From Topomyia yanbarensis (Eukaryota; Arthropoda; Insecta; Diptera; Culicidae), in contig NC_080672.1 in NCBI RefSeq assembly GCF_030247195.1, positions 379,106,166-379,170,165 of the forward strand: a DNA stretch of 64,000 nt, written 5' to 3'. Each line of letters begins with the position of its first letter. The first letter of the stretch is position 1. The notes under the pieces are model-generated. The model made no database searches and was not told where the DNA came from. It saw only the letters and a list, made by a program, of their open reading frames with translations. The translations under genes were made by a program, and so were the position numbers. This document shows positions 35,618 to 48,850 of this stretch, in pieces.

Positions 35618-36740
35618 TCTTTTTACATTTCGCATATAAAGAGAGGCTGTGCAATCATTCCAAAAATCGATTTTCAAACCGAGGCCCGGAGGCCGAGTGT
35701 CATATCCCATTCGATTCAGTTCGTCGAGATCGCAAAATGTCTGTGTGTGTATGTATATGTTTGTCAACTAAATTTTGTCAGATATGGCTGAACCGATTTG
35801 CACAAACTCTGTTTCAAATTAACGGTATAACGCTCCCATAAGACGCTATAGAATTTTTAGTTTATCGGACTTCCTGTTCCGGAGTTACGGGTTGAAGAGT
35901 GTGGTCACACAGAAAATTCCCATATAAACTGGTAACCCTATGACGTCCGAATAATGGAATACATATTCAAATACGTTCAACATTAATTGGATTTGCGGGT
36001 CTAGATCACCAATGACCAATTGAAGTAGTTTTGATCACATTGGTTACCTATGACAGATCTTGATGCCCGCTGGAAACTCGCCAAGTTTCCGAGCTAATGT
36101 CACACCTATTTCCCAGCAAACTCTTAACCGATGTTTACAAACTTGATTTCAAATAAAAGTTATAATACTCCCATTGACTACTATTGAATTTCATTCAGTT
36201 CAAACTTTTGGTTCCTGGGTTACAGGTTGGTAATTGCGGTCACATAGGAATTTCTCATATAAACTGGAACAATTGTAATACCTCATAGGTTCAAAATCTA
36301 TTGAAATAAACATCAATTTACTTCGATTCGCAGGCCTAGAAGCTCACTGATGGCGAATCAAAAATTATTGGAATGTATTGTCCACTATCGATAATTTCGG
36401 AAGACCCTGGGTTCCAGGCAAATTCCAGATCTAAAGCCACTTCGGTGATGACAACCAAATTTCACTAACCTAGTCTCAAGTGGAAGGTATAATATGAAGT
36501 TCGGTTTTGAACCCTCCATCTACCCCTCCACCTCCTAGCTCTCAACCACCAGCCCTCTTTCACCCCTCGCAGACCAACTTCCCACATGCATTCCCTTCAT
36601 CCACCCCGTATACTACAATAAGTTAGATGATTCCCGATGCATCCTCCCTCTCCCACTAATTGTATCCCTTCCCTTCTCCACCACGAAGTTAACAAAAAGA
36701 CAGCATTAAACTCACGCTGATTAAGCTATATAAATGTTAT
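35618..36740 (+). repeat. Dispersed modular repeat, copy of 20998-22190
   Basis: It follows the same order as the larger array: head with GGCCCGGAGGCCGAGTGTCA, short TG microsatellite, GGCTGAACCGATTTGCACAA module, two further diverged modules, the C-rich segment (36505-36690) with TTCATCCACCCCGTATAC, and the AACATTAAACTCACGCTGATTA-like tail. Confidence 0.82.
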
Positions 36741-36989
36741 ATTTTTGTTTGTTTCAAGAGTCTCGGTATCGACATGTTGCTTATCAGGTTCGTGCGAGAC
36801 GAAGATCGACCATCATGAGATAGTCTGAATGCAGCGCGGTCATAGCTTAACGAGGTAGCTACACAAGTATTGGGTAGCACACGTTGAAATCAGCGGATTG
36901 AATGGTTCGGTGGTGAGTGCCAAAGAGCGACGGACGTGAAAAATCAGACCAGAAGCCAAATGCTTGCAGCGGCTACATGTCGGAACAAA

Positions 36990-37225
36990 AGGGCCGAGAA
37001 AAACTTCATTGACGACGTAAGAAACATGGGAAAGAAAATGTGCACACTGAGGTAGAGTGAAGCATTCGGTCAAAAACGACGCGCGAACGTTTTACAAAAC
37101 GATCAACAACAGAAGAAAAAGCATCTCTGTGCCAGTCATGATTAACAACTGGGACGGGAATCTGATCCTAATAATATGGCCGCCAGGTGAAAGGAGCACT
37201 TTAAATTGCTATTAAACAAGCAAAT
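36990..37225 (+). pseudogene. LINE fragment, linker before reverse transcriptase
   Basis: KNDARTFYKTINNRRKSISV (from 37072) and VMINNWDGNLI, then in another frame AAR-stop-KEHFKLLLNK, match the segment that precedes the reverse transcriptase in many insect LINEs (the R-x-FY-K-x-I/V-N, D-x-G-x-L and RWKEHF-x-x-LLN signatures). The stop replaces the usual Trp codon. It is cut short at 37229 by the MITE that follows. No host function. Confidence 0.65.
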
Positions 37226-37230
37226 GAGTA

Positions 37231-37688
37231 CCCGAGCAGAAGAAAATAACTTCAGAATGCCAAATTCAGATAAACAGTAGCCAACACTTGAACACCACAA
37301 TAAGATATGAGCTGCCTTGCATAAGAGTTAAAATACCTGAAATAATAACTGAGATATGTACTACGAATAACTAGTTGATAATGAAACGAGTTATTATCAT
37401 ACCTGAATAATAACAAAACCTTTTCAACCTTCCAATAACAAAATTCACCGTATGAAGGTATTTAATAAAGTATTGAATTGGTATTTGTGAAAATCACTGG
37501 AATACATTAATAATACTAAAGAAAAGTATTAGACCTCATTGAGATATTAAAAAGATATTGAAGAATGTTTCTTCAATATCTGCCTAATACCTCAAAGAGG
37601 TATTACTAATCAATTAATACCAGGTTTTGGTATGATACTAGAAAATAGTATGCTCGGGTTATTGGCCAGTTATTTTCTCCTGGTCGGG
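37231..37688. mobile_element. MITE, about 458 bp, TA target site
   Basis: The left end CCCGAGCAGAAGAAAATAAC and the right end in reverse CCCGACCAGGAGAAAATAAC differ at two places. TA flanks both sides. The interior is AT-rich with many AATACC/GGTATT motifs; it encodes nothing. It inserted next to the LINE scrap. Confidence 0.85.
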
Positions 37689-37690
37689 TA

Positions 37691-40460
37691 GAGTCTCGTT
37701 TAACTCTATATTTCTATCTGTTATCTGCCCAAAAACCCAAAAAAATGAATTGTATACTATCTACTGTATCACACACACCACATTCCCCCAAAAATGATTT
37801 CAATGCGATACTTTCGTGGTAATTGATGCATCGAACTAAACCAACAAAGTTTTGTTCGTTTGAATCAAGTAACTTAATTTTATGGACAATATGCTGGTCT
37901 CAAAGTCCGTGCAGTAAAATTGAAGCGTAATCGAATACGATTTTCTTACAGTTAAATAGACTCCGATACAGCATAAAAACATGACGTGGAACAACTATTT
38001 GATTCAAATTATTTAACAGAAACGACAACGGACAGCAATTCCATTCCTTCAAGAAAAGATCCCCATTCTTGCACATGCCTTTACCAGACAAGCCCGGCTC
38101 TCGGCAGCTCTCATGATAACTAAGACAAATCAATTTCTAACGAGCAGTTAGTTCGGACTCCTGTGTAAAATTACAACTCCTTCCGCCCATCCGCACTGAC
38201 CTGACTGACCAGACCAGGATGAATGCGGCACAACACAACACGTGTCATTGCGGATTTATGGGTAAGATTTGTGACACATCTCGTACAGTTTCTCACAAGA
38301 CATTCATTAGGATATTGTTTTAAATCACAAACACAAACAGAGTGGATGCTTGGCTCGTCTAAAATGGAAAAGGATTACAGGGAAGCAGTCGTACGTCATG
38401 TTTATGCAAATAAGAGGATAAATTGTGGTAAGGGATTCGAAGGAATTATATTTCATGTTAACTTAATTTTCCGACACCGAAGTGTTTTCTGTCAACAGAT
38501 ATGATTGGTATTGATGTGACATCAATGACATCGAACAGCAAATACTGAAGGATAAACTAAAAAAAATCCTCGAATATGTGTAATCTCTGCCTTCCAGTTT
38601 ACGCATCCACCGTGGAGAAACGTTCTCAATTAACCGTCGCAGTCACAATTAACTGCCAACCGAAATGGCTTCCGATCCTAGAAATGACCACCTACGGCTC
38701 GAAAAGCAATCAAATCATCAAACAAATCGTTTTCCGGAGGGGGAGCAGCATCCTTACGACTGGCAAAATTGCTCTTCCATCGTTGCCGACGGAAGTAGAC
38801 TATGCTGGCGATATGTTGGTCACCCCCGAGTTGAATATATCTATGTATATTCACAAAATGAACAATCAACGCCGATGGTGTTCGGGGGGAGAAAGAAAGC
38901 AAGCTCATAAAATGATAATGACATCATAAAAATCGAATCACGAAAATCTTTTTGTCCCTCTTTAGATTGCGTAAACTGGGTGGAGGGAGGCTGCCTTGTT
39001 GGGTGGACTATACCGATGGCATCGATTTGAAGCAGGATATTTTCCCCGGAAATATACCTATTTACCTTCTAGCTCCACTGAGATTTTATCCCTGGTAGTT
39101 TTACGGGAAGTAAAATATAAGATCGAAAATGGCTTACGGACGATAGTTGCGTTACGGAGGAATGCAGTACAAATTTCCATACGTGTGGATAAAGTTTTCG
39201 CATAAAGGACAAATTGTGCACAGCAGGAATTTTCAGCAAACTATCACCCTGTTCATCCACCCGCTGGGTTTACTTGAAGGAAAACTACAACTAATTACAG
39301 CGGTTCATTAACCAACCAACCAACAGTAGATATCGATATACAAGTTTGATAAAACCTTTTACCATGGACTTTCCAGAACAAAGTAAAACTTGAACCCAGT
39401 AATTAGGTGGATTGGAAAAGTTCATCCTACGATGGGCTGTGTCTTTTTTCGCTCACCCTACAGCAAGTAGCACATGTCGCTTCATCTCCGGTCTGATCCA
39501 GTTAAAGCTACACAGTTAAATAACCTTGAATTATTGGAGAGATTTTTGAGGAAAACGTGATGCAGAACACTGCGGGAGCATGGTTCTAAAGCCGAAGGGA
39601 TGATTTTAGTTGCCTTGCGGAATAAAAAAAAAATGTTAGAAAAAAAAACCTGGCTCGGGTTGGTTGGGTGCAAGAGACGTGACCAGGTTTGTAAATTCGA
39701 GTCGCAAACAAGATCCTCATTGATTGATTTATGTCGTCGATAATACGTACGAGCTTGAGGCGAAAGCCAAAGTTTATCGAGCGGTTTATTGAGGTTTAAA
39801 ACATTTGATGGCGGGGATCTGTAGGAAAAGTTGTGTGGCGAGTTTGCTGGATAGATTGTGTCTTTGACAGAAAATTAGCGCATTTGTATGACAAATACCA
39901 TACATAATGAAGGAAATGAACAAATCGATTTAAAATAATGGAACAAATCACTCCCAAAGACAATTTTCAAAAAGTTACAAGTATATGATCAAAAGTGCAC
40001 CATTTCGCGTAAAATCAAAATATCGAAAAAACGTACATCTCTTGCTATTGACATAAGGAATCAGAAAAAACTTTGATTTTTGGCTCTTAGTCAAAAATTA
40101 CGGGAGATAGATTTCTGGTCGTGGACCCCTTCCAAAAAAACCGCCATCTTGTGATGAAATTGCTCGAAAAAAGTATTTTGTGTGATTCAATACTTATATG
40201 CTAATGGGATATTATGCTATAAATAACAAGATCTCGATTCACCTCTTCATTACGTCAAGAAAAATTCTCGAAATATGCCCATGTTTTCGTGCTTAAGAAG
40301 ATATAGAGCAAAATGATAAAATTATTTGAATCGATCTTAAGTTGGAAAAAACAAATCAAAAGCTATTATATCGTTTGCCATATTGCCATAAATTCGTGAC
40401 AAGATCTAAATGTCCAATTTTAGAATTTCACTCATACCCATAAAAACTATTCAAGTGTTT
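37691..40460. other. No recognised gene; longest repeat-poor part of the otp intron
   Basis: No TIR pairs or dispersed-family motifs were found at 37890-39660. Open frames (for example 38576-38929) match nothing known. It may hold regulatory sequence by position only. Confidence 0.4.
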
Positions 40461-41389
40461 TCCGTGCTAAAATCAATTTAATTATTATGAAAAGTTGAAA
40501 TTAGGGGCCTCTTAGGTACTATAGCATTGAGATACATGAACAGCTGTAAACAAATGTAAAGTAGCATTAAATTGGTAAAGCATCACATTACAGAGATGTT
40601 CCATTGGGAATTGAAAAGATGACAAAACATTTACAGGCCAAAACACATTACTGGTTTAGGTTTCTGTTGTCTGCACCCGCATAATGTAATGCACAGATAG
40701 TTTTATGCTAGTAGTATTACCACGCGGATATTTTACCTTCATAGTTACATGGTGTTGTTTGAGTATGAAGAGTACCTAGGCTAATACAGAGGAATGATAT
40801 AGCAGAACCGGGTGCATACCATTTGAACTGCGATGTTCAGGCTAGCAAGGTTTGTTTTGTGCGTCAGGATATTTTTAAGATTGTTTTGCGTAAATGGTTT
40901 CGTAAATATTTTAAGTATTAATCTTTGTTGAGAGATTGGTGAACATTGCTACTTTAGAAGACTTATCACTGAGGTATCCCAATTATGCAATTAAAACACA
41001 GATAAAATTTGGAATCAAATGTCTTAATCTATTTTGTCTTTTGTGCTAAAGCTGTGTATTCTGCCTCCAACTGTAATGTATGTGTCGAGGATTCGTTTGA
41101 CTGCACCATCTAATCATAAATTACAATTGACATGATATTACACTATGGCTATTCACGCAAAACAAGTAGCAATATACCAATATATAATTGGCAGCTACAT
41201 TTCGCATACTATTCAACGCGAAAAAGATCTTAAAGATACGTATTTCACATAATTGTTTTACTTGTACAATACTTATAGTAAGCGGTTACATTGTTCCGTT
41301 TAAAATTGTTCCAAACTTCTTGCTTGTTAGCGGTACAACGATCCTGATGTGATGAAACTAGATACAGTTGACTTCCAACTTCTTAAAAG
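40461..41389. other. Mostly unrecognised, with short shared segments
   Basis: CATAGTTACATGGTGTTGTT near 40740 resembles 44344 (CATAGTTGCGTGACGTTGTT). TACAACGATCCTGATGTGAT near 41333 resembles 51474, so dispersed repeats are present but not delimited. Confidence 0.4.
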
Positions 41390-41770
41390 CCCCATTTCCC
41401 CATTCAGAGATGACAGGGCCAATTTTAGCAAAGATACACTCAAATAAAATCGTAATAGGTTGAAATTGAATTTTATTTGGATCGGAGTTCTGATTCCGGA
41501 GTTACGGGTTAAAGAGTGCGGTCACACATCAAATTCCCACGTAAACCGGTATTACCTTGACTAAATAAGTGAATTAAATACATATTTATTTCTCCAAAAT
41601 GGCTGAATAGGTTTTTACAAACGTGTCTCAAATGAAAGGTTAAGTATCCCTACTAACTTTTCGTAAATTTAGTTTGATCGGAGTTATGGTTTCAGAGTTG
41701 CAGAGTGCGATCTCACATAAAATTCCTTGAACCTTTTTTGCTTTCCTTATATAGAAAGGCTTGCAATTTT
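41390..41770 (+). repeat. Dispersed modular repeat, partial copies
   Basis: Contains CATTCAGAGATGACAGGGCC, ATTCCGGAGTTACGGGTTAA and GAGTGCGGTCACACATCAAA modules. A new head TTTGCTTTCCTTATATAGAA starts near 41739. Confidence 0.7.
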
Positions 41771-42509
41771 TACTTTTTGACTGAAAAGACCCGGAGAACC
41801 GGATCTCTGGTCAACAAACAGTGAAATACCATTATTTTCACTAAAGAGATTAGAATGGCAAGGGGATGCCATGTTCCACTTGACGTTTAAATTCAGCTGT
41901 AGAAACTTATAGCTGAGTTCAGATTCAGGACGGAGCATGTCGATTCTTCATTTTTCTAATCTCTTCAGTTCTCGCAAGTCTCCTATCTCATGCCTCCACG
42001 CGAGTCTATGTCAATTGATAACATTTTGTCCTAAGACCGGCGACGACTGGGTGCTAACAGCCTTCTGACGATAGTAGCAGAATTAGAGGGTGCGAACTGA
42101 TCTAATCAAGAAAACACTATCGCAAAATGAATAGCTGATCGGAAATCAACCCCAACAAGACCTTAATAGATCTAGTATCGATGATCGCGGGACGTACTGA
42201 AAAATTCGCCGCTTCTGTTTTTTATTTAATTTCAAGTTCCGTTATAGCAAACTAGCCCGTATATCAGGTTAATAATCTTTTGTATTTCTCTTCAGCGGTC
42301 TTTATTATCGTTCGTATACATGTATTTAATATCCGATATGTAAAATTGTAAATACTTTCCTTGATTTATAACATCTGGATAACTTGTCATCACTCGGTAG
42401 TTTTCTACCTAATACATATATCTTAGAGAAGAAATAGCAAAATCTGTCTAAATATTGTTGCAATAAATAGTGATCCCATTACGCAGATAAGATTAGCTTA
42501 TCTAGGCAA
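41771..42509. other. No recognised feature
   Basis: Nothing supported. Confidence 0.4.
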
Positions 42510-43005
42510 TACTCTCACGGTCGGCTGTGTGGAGTTCAAATTGCTTTTGATTAGAAAACATAGGATACTCTCGGTAGCCGGCTACCCAGAGTTTAAAAAG
42601 AACCAAAAACTAAACAAGATCTCTTCTTTTTCGAGTAATCCTGTACTCCAAGACTAACTAAACAACTACCTAATAAACTATGCTTTACGGGTCAAATCGC
42701 TAGCTTGGAGCGAATCCTAAACCTTATACCCTTCCAAACTACCAACTCCGCGGCACCTATGGAAGAGTCAGATGAATCCGTTAAGTAGGTAGAGCATCAA
42801 CACTTATTCTTTATCCTTCCCCGTGAGCGATGGCGGCCGGCAATGATGGCTATCATGCCTTTGAGGTTTTAATATTGGTCGGAATGGTATGAATTCCTAC
42901 TTATCACTTCCTAAGCAACTCTTATTAGTTAATCAGCAGTCGAACATGATGAAGTCAGTGTGCAATCCGCCAAAATCATCGTCACAACGCAACGCAACGA
43001 AAAGC
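42510..43005. repeat. Dispersed repeat, paralogue of 34276-34730
   Basis: Contains GGCTACCCAGAGTTTAAA, GGAGCGAATCC, CCGTTAAGTAGGTAG, GGCAATGATGG and ends CAACGCAACGCAACG, in the same order as the other copy. Confidence 0.6.
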
Positions 43006-43290
43006 ATCGGAGAATCGAGTACCTTATAGCATTCAACTCAGTTCGTCGATATCGGAAAATGTCTGTATGTGCGCGTGTATGTGTGTATGTGTAAAATTAT
43101 CTCACTCACTTTTCTTTCCAATTTCAACAAAATTCTATTCAAATAGAGGGAGAATCAGCGCTGGGGGTTGCTATTGAATTTTCTTTAGATCTGAGCTCTG
43201 GTTCCGGAGTAACGGGTTGAAGAGTGCGACCACACATCAAATTCTCATGTAAACCGGTATCAGCTTGCTATCTAAATGACGCAAAAATTT
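43006..43290 (+). repeat. Dispersed modular repeat, partial copy
   Basis: ACTCAGTTCGTCGATATCGG, a short TG microsatellite, CTGGTTCCGGAGTAACGGGT and CACACATCAAATTCTCATG follow the family order. Confidence 0.7.
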
Positions 43291-44860
43291 AAACCACATA
43301 TTTTTAAATGGCTGGAATTTGTGAATCTGGTATACTGACGCTCAATTAAGGCCAGGTTCCTCCAAAAACGTTTTATTTTAATTCCATTTATTGGTCCAAA
43401 AATATTTCAAAATTAAACTTATTACAAATGAAAGTACATATAAACTACCTAAAATCATTTTTTTTATTATGGCGGCTCTGAAAACAGCTGCTCACCCTCG
43501 TTTAATTTGGTGGTGAGTGAAATCATTTCTTGGAAACGAATAATCTGAAAGCAAAAAGCAAAGCAGTTTCATATTCTGTATCGAATTGGCTTTGGTCGGT
43601 ACTACAATGAAACATTTCCACCGAGCAAAAAAAAAACAAAATGGCGGACTTTTTAATTTTCGACCCTTTTTGACCTTCACGGAACTTAATGTTCTAATGG
43701 AAAGTCGTTTAATATTAAAAAGGTACTATAAAAACATTCTCTAAACGGCAATATAATTCATTCAAACTCTCTCTGTGTCCAGGGCCGCCTTAAGATCACT
43801 TGGGCCTCCTGGGTACTGTTGAATTAGGGGCCTCTATCGTTGCACAGGTGTAAGTAGTTGTATACTGCCTATGATCGCAATTCAGTCCTACAAAGATAGG
43901 AAATCCCATAGAAAATGGGACAAATATGCGACCATAGGCAGTATAGTAATATGGTTTTTCATACCACTCTAAGGCTCTATCAAATTTGAGCCAAAATATG
44001 TGAAGAAAAACCATGGTTCCGCCACCAGGTGGCTTTATACACGCAAGATGATCTGAGTTGACCCAAAAATGTCATGGCAAAGGTACCCTGTCATGCGTAG
44101 AATTCCCAAAAAAAATTAAATTCCCGGCCACTCAAAGGTAGAGTTACTAGTAATTAAAATGATGCAGCATCAAATCATATTGTGTTTGATTGCAAGAATT
44201 TCAAAAGGAGACATATTGTAATGGCAATTGGAAAGAAAACAGGGCATTTGAAGGTTAGAAATACAAGATATTGCGTTTCGCTTAATAACATTTGCATAAA
44301 GTAGCAATAACCTGACTGAAGTGACATGTGCTAATCTGACCCTCATAGTTGCGTGACGTTGTTTGAGGACATTCCGGAGCAGGTTCCCGTGGGGCCGTGA
44401 GTGGCCATTCCATTCCAATTCCATTTTTCAAATTGCCATAGGGTCCCGTAACAATAAAAAACAGACTTCCGAGACAACTTGAAGAGTTTTGATACTCATA
44501 TTGCTAGTACATTATTAAAATTTGCAAATCATATCCTAGTACTGGAACATTACTCCGGAAAATCCGGATTACCAAGCACCAGTTCCATTATTCCAATTCT
44601 ATAGTACAGAATCAAAAAGTGAACGAGTTCCTGAATCCAAAATATCTAAAAGTGTCCAAATCGGTTAAAGGAAGCCATAGTTATGAGCATGTCAATTTGT
44701 GGGTACCCGGGTACCCTCGTTGGCCTGTTAAAGGTGTTTTTTTGTTGGACACATAACTGTTAAAAATAGTTGTTTTTTACAAATGTGCATCACCAACTTA
44801 TAGGGTCTAGAGTTTTTTTTCAAAATCGAGCTAATTTTATTCTCTAAAAGAAAATCGCCG
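43291..44860. other. No recognised gene
   Basis: Open frames at 43492-43680 and 44170-44424 on the minus strand match nothing known. GGGCCTC segments near 43800-43835 echo 40504-40512. Confidence 0.4.
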
Positions 44861-44861
44861 T

Positions 44862-44980
44862 ATTTTTACATTTCTTATAAAAGAAATGTATAGAATTCGC
44901 TCAAACTTTCAAGATTTTTTCCGAGGCCGGGAGGGCCGAGTCTTATATACCAATCGACTCAGCTCGACGATTTGGGACAA

Positions 44981-45021
<41 letters not shown>

Positions 45022-45200
45022 AACGGACAAATTCTCATTCGTGTTTCTCAGCAATGGCTGAACCGATCTTATCCAAACCAACTTTAAATGAAAGAACTAA
45101 AAAACAGTATGAACGCTATTAATTTGTTTTTGATTCTGATGTTTAGTTTCCAAGATATGAATGCTTGAATGTGTAAAAATGGCGTTTTTCGCAGTTTTTT
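44862..45200 (+). repeat. Dispersed modular repeat, head and one module
   Basis: ACATTTCTTATAAAAGAAAT, CGGGAGGGCCGAGTCTTATA, a (TG)n tract (44982-45018) and AATGGCTGAACCGATCTTAT identify the family, in a more diverged form. Confidence 0.7.
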
Positions 45201-45874
45201 TAAATTATCTCCCGAAATTGACAACATAGATTAACAATTTATATGTTTTTAGACAGCTTTAACGATTACCTTTCGAACAAGCTATAGATTGTTGAAATCG
45301 GACTATTATCAAAAGAGATATTTAACATTAAACGCGGACGAAAGATTTTTATCATTTTCCATTGCCAGAAATATGACCAAAAACATGTAATCTATTATTA
45401 ACGCCAAAACGGCTTATTTTAGGTCAATAGTATCTTCGGAGAATTTAATGGAGGTAATATGCCCTTTCTTTCGGTATTGTGCTTTTGCTGATTAATCCCC
45501 CTATGAGTGAGATATTTTCAAAAATTTTCTTGGAAGTGATTATATCGAAATAATGCCTTCAGCAAATTTGTAGCTCTTACTTTTGCGAATAACTTTACTG
45601 AAGACTTCAAATACCTATTTTGAATACTTTAAAAGTTATGGCTTGTTGTTTGTGGGTTACTCTTTGTCGCCTATTTATTTTTCAATATAGTAATAATCCA
45701 TTGAAATAAGCTAAACATTATTTCGATAAAACGAATTTTGTATTTCATTTTACTATCTACAACCGCTAGAGATAATCACCGAACACTTCCAAGTTGTCTG
45801 GAAGGAACTTGATAACTTATCAGTACAAAAATGTTCATTTGTGCAAACCTTCTGACTGCAATTTTTCTAACTTT
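45201..45874. other. No recognised feature
   Basis: AT-rich; nothing supported. Confidence 0.4.
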
Positions 45875-45928
45875 GAGGAGAATGACCCTTAGGGTTAAAT
45901 CCTCTATAATAAACAACATCATCATCAT
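45875..45928 (+). mobile_element. 3' scrap of the SINE found at 60645
   Basis: GAGGAGAATGACCCTTAGGG then TTAAATCCTCTATAAT matches the tail of the SINE at 60645-60810 read on the minus strand, followed by ATC repeats. The tRNA-like head is missing. Confidence 0.65.
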
Positions 45929-46493
45929 TTTCTAACTTATAACCATCGGATCGATCTGAAACATATCGGAAAATTAAAGCGAAATAAATAACTCCAAGCA
46001 ACGGCGTAGCCAAGAGAAGGTTTTGGGGTTTAACACCATACAACCCCCCCCCCCCCCCACACTACACCCAAAAAAAAATATTGGATTGAAGTTGAAAATT
46101 TATTGATGCAGACTGATTTAATTAAATTTTACAATAACAATTATCTGATCCCTGGATTGATAACCTGTTGTTGTAAACATCATGAGGACTTTTGATAAAT
46201 TGTCGGAATGGGGTCCTGACATGTAACTGATCTATTGATCTTGATCTCATAGTTATCTAATAGCATCAATATCAAATTCCTGCCTGAAAACATTCCAATA
46301 GAAAATTACAGAGTTCTGTAATCAATCATAATTCTCAGATTTATTTTCAAATTGAGCTCGTTTTTTGTAGAAATATACTGTAATAAGGGTCTTTATTTAA
46401 TAGGAAGCGAAGTTAAAATTGATTTAATGTCTATGAAACATAGAATTGCTCACCAAAAAAATGCATAACTTTCAACATTTGCTAAAAATGTTT
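45929..46493. other. No recognised gene; contains C15
   Basis: A homopolymer of fifteen C is at 46044-46058, after GGCGTAGCCAAGAGAAGG, a common retroelement-tail-like phrase. Nothing else. Confidence 0.4.
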
Positions 46494-46800
46494 TTGCCTT
46501 TCTCATTCACTCTAAAATTCGTCAATCTAATCCCGACCCGGATGGCCGAGTGTCATATGCCAATCGACTGAGTTCGTCGAGATCGGAAAATGTTTGTGTG
46601 TATGTATGTGTGTATGTGTAAAAAAATGTGACCTCTGTTTCTCAGAGATGGCTGGACCGATTAGCACAAAGTTAGTCTCAAATGAAAGGTACAACCTTCC
46701 CATCGGCTGCTATTGAATTTTTTTATTGATTGGACTTCCGGTTCCGGAGCTACGAGTTGAAGAGTGCAATCACACAGCAAATTCCCATATAAACTGAAAT
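46494..46800 (+). repeat. Dispersed modular repeat, head and one module
   Basis: TTGCCTTTCTCATTCACTC, CCGGATGGCCGAGTGTCATA, a TG microsatellite, GATGGCTGGACCGATTAGCA and CACACAGCAAATTCCCATAT. Confidence 0.82.
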
Positions 46801-46904
46801 GAAAAATTTTCAAAATCAAATTTGTATTTTTGATGCCAAATGACTTTAAAATGCATGAAACATTGAGATGTTTGACAAAAATTGACTTCTTTGGACTTTG
46901 ATAC

Positions 46905-47285
46905 ATTTTTGCCTTTCTCATATAGAAAGGTTATGCAATCACTCCAAAAATCGTCAATCATACCGGCCCGGAGGGAGTATGCAGTGAGGGGTTGCTACTT
47001 TAAAATTAAAACTAGTTTAAAATTACTTAACAAGTTGAAAAATTTCGGCAGTACCTGGACCTCCCGGATCTTTCTCCATGATCCGCCGCTGGTTTCAAGC
47101 AATGTTTCAGTATCACATAGTATCTCAAGATCGTGGCTGTCGATTCATTGTATGTATGTGCAAATCGTACTGAACATGTAATATTCATATCCACCATTGT
47201 ATTGAACGTAACCAGCCATGGAATCGTAGTCTGGACAAATGAGAAAAGCACAATTGCACCACTAGGTGGATTAAAACAGGTTTTT
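46905..47285 (+). repeat. Short internally deleted copy of the dispersed repeat
   Basis: It starts TTTTTGCCTTTCTCATATAG and ends GAGAAAAGCACAATTGCACC, ACTAGGTGGATTAAAACAGG. The interior (46990-47100) is the segment shared with 13520-13620. This compact copy shows both family ends. Confidence 0.8.
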
Positions 47286-48040
47286 ATTTTGGGAATGCGT
47301 CCAGTTGAGACGAAAACGTAATATGATTAATAACGAGGATAACACTTCCGAATGTAGAGAGAAATTTATGAAAAATGACGATTTCCATTCGACTCTAGCA
47401 GGTTCTGATCGATTTTGATGAGCATTTGATTTTTGTTGTATGACCAATTATATGTATAGGTCAAATGTTTAAAAACAGTAATTTAAGGTCAAGATAGCAT
47501 CATTTTGAAACCGCGAATTTCGGCGGTTTAGTATCTTCGATGAGTTTTACAAACGTTAAACAGGGCATCATTTGATAAAATAATGTTGATGGTATATCGT
47601 CCAAGAAGTATTTATGGTGAATTTCTCAGGTTAATATTCATGACTACAATAAAGTCTCAACAAATTCGCTAAAGACACGAACTCTGTTACTATTTCCTGA
47701 AAAATTAATTCGGAATAATTTTAAAACTTCAAAAATTACGGTTTCGGAATTATGCCGTTTGGACAGTATGATCGATTTTCATCAAACCGAATTTCTGGCT
47801 ACGCCGCTGATTTCAAGTAAGTAGAAACAAAGTCGTTCTACACTCTTTCACAAGAAACTTCTTCGAATGCTGAATATCTATTATAACACATTGAAACCCC
47901 GATTTTAACAGCCAAAAATGAATGATGGGCTCTAGCAGACGAACAAGACTGAATTCGAGTAAATCCTTTCTTGAGCATGTTTTCCTTATCATGAAGATGG
48001 AAGTATGCAAAAATAAAAAGTTCATCATAATCAGAAATAG
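47286..48040. other. No recognised feature
   Basis: Nothing supported; CTACGCCGCTGATTTCAAGT near 47799 may be another repeat end. Confidence 0.4.
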
Positions 48041-48077
48041 TTTTTTTTTTTTTTTTATTCATTTCGTTTATTTGATA

Positions 48078-48105
48078 GGCACAAATGCGTTAGCTTGGCG
48101 GTGCC
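48078..48105 (-). promoter_or_regulatory. 3' hairpin of retroelement tail
   Basis: GGCAC (48078-48082) pairs with GTGCC (48101-48105). The loop holds AATGCGTTAGC, nearly identical to AATGTGTTAGC at 8732-8742. AATAAA follows on the minus strand. Confidence 0.5.
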
Positions 48106-48650
48106 AAATGCTTTTGTTTTTACATTTTGGATATCTTAAAACTAGGAGGTTACAATGTTGAAATATTTTTTTTTTACAAAGGAAAAGAAAGTTTACAGCT
48201 ACCTTAAGACTAGAAATAAGATTCAATATACAAAAGAGGGCCAAAAGATTTTTTTATGAAAAAATTTAAAACAAGGGATTCACTTTGATATACAAGAGGG
48301 GGAGTAATAGTATTTTACGAAATATTTTACGGTTATCTTAAAACTAACAATATAGTTTAGTACACAAAAGGGGGAACAAATATTTATGAGAAATTTCACA
48401 GAAATCTTAAAACTAGGGATTCAATTCTATTTACAAGATGGAGGACAAGAGTTTCAATAAAGAGTAAAAATTATAGCTATCTTAAAACTAGGAATACAGA
48501 ATACTAATTTGAATTTTTTAACTAAAACTTATGCTTGGTCAAGATATTCAAAGGGTGGCTTATTTCCGCATCAGTGTAGCAGCAGTTGTATCAAGGACAG
48601 GGGAGAGACAGGGAAAGAAGAGCAAAACTTGCAACTTTCGCTCGAACGGC

Positions 48651-48668
48651 GGGGGGGGGGGGGGGGGG
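48651..48668. repeat. G18 homopolymer
   Basis: Eighteen G in a row inside the retroelement tail. Confidence 0.95.
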
Positions 48669-48850
48669 AGGGAGATCAGCGTATCAAATTTGCGCCTCAG
48701 TCTAGTAAGTCGTCGAGTACCGGATTGGCGGATGGTATTCTTCGGACCCGCGGGGAATCCTTCAAAAGTCATCGGACCTCGAGTCGCTCTCGCTTCAGTT
48801 TCCTTCTATGCAGGCGTAGTGGTAAGGGCTATCAGAAATAGTTATCAGAC

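Larger units (their letters stand above)
48042..48850 (-). mobile_element. Minus-strand poly(A) retroelement tail with subrepeats
   Basis: On the minus strand a tail of seventeen A (T-run 48042-48058) follows CAAATAAACG and a hairpin (48078-48105). Next inward are five or six diverged units of about 80 bases with ATCTTAAAACTAGG, ATTCAAT-TA-CAAAAG and GGGGGA (48120-48500). Beyond that is less repetitive sequence to about 48850 with a G18 run. No reverse transcriptase is seen. Same 3' design as 8695-9975, so a shared class of element is likely. Confidence 0.55.
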
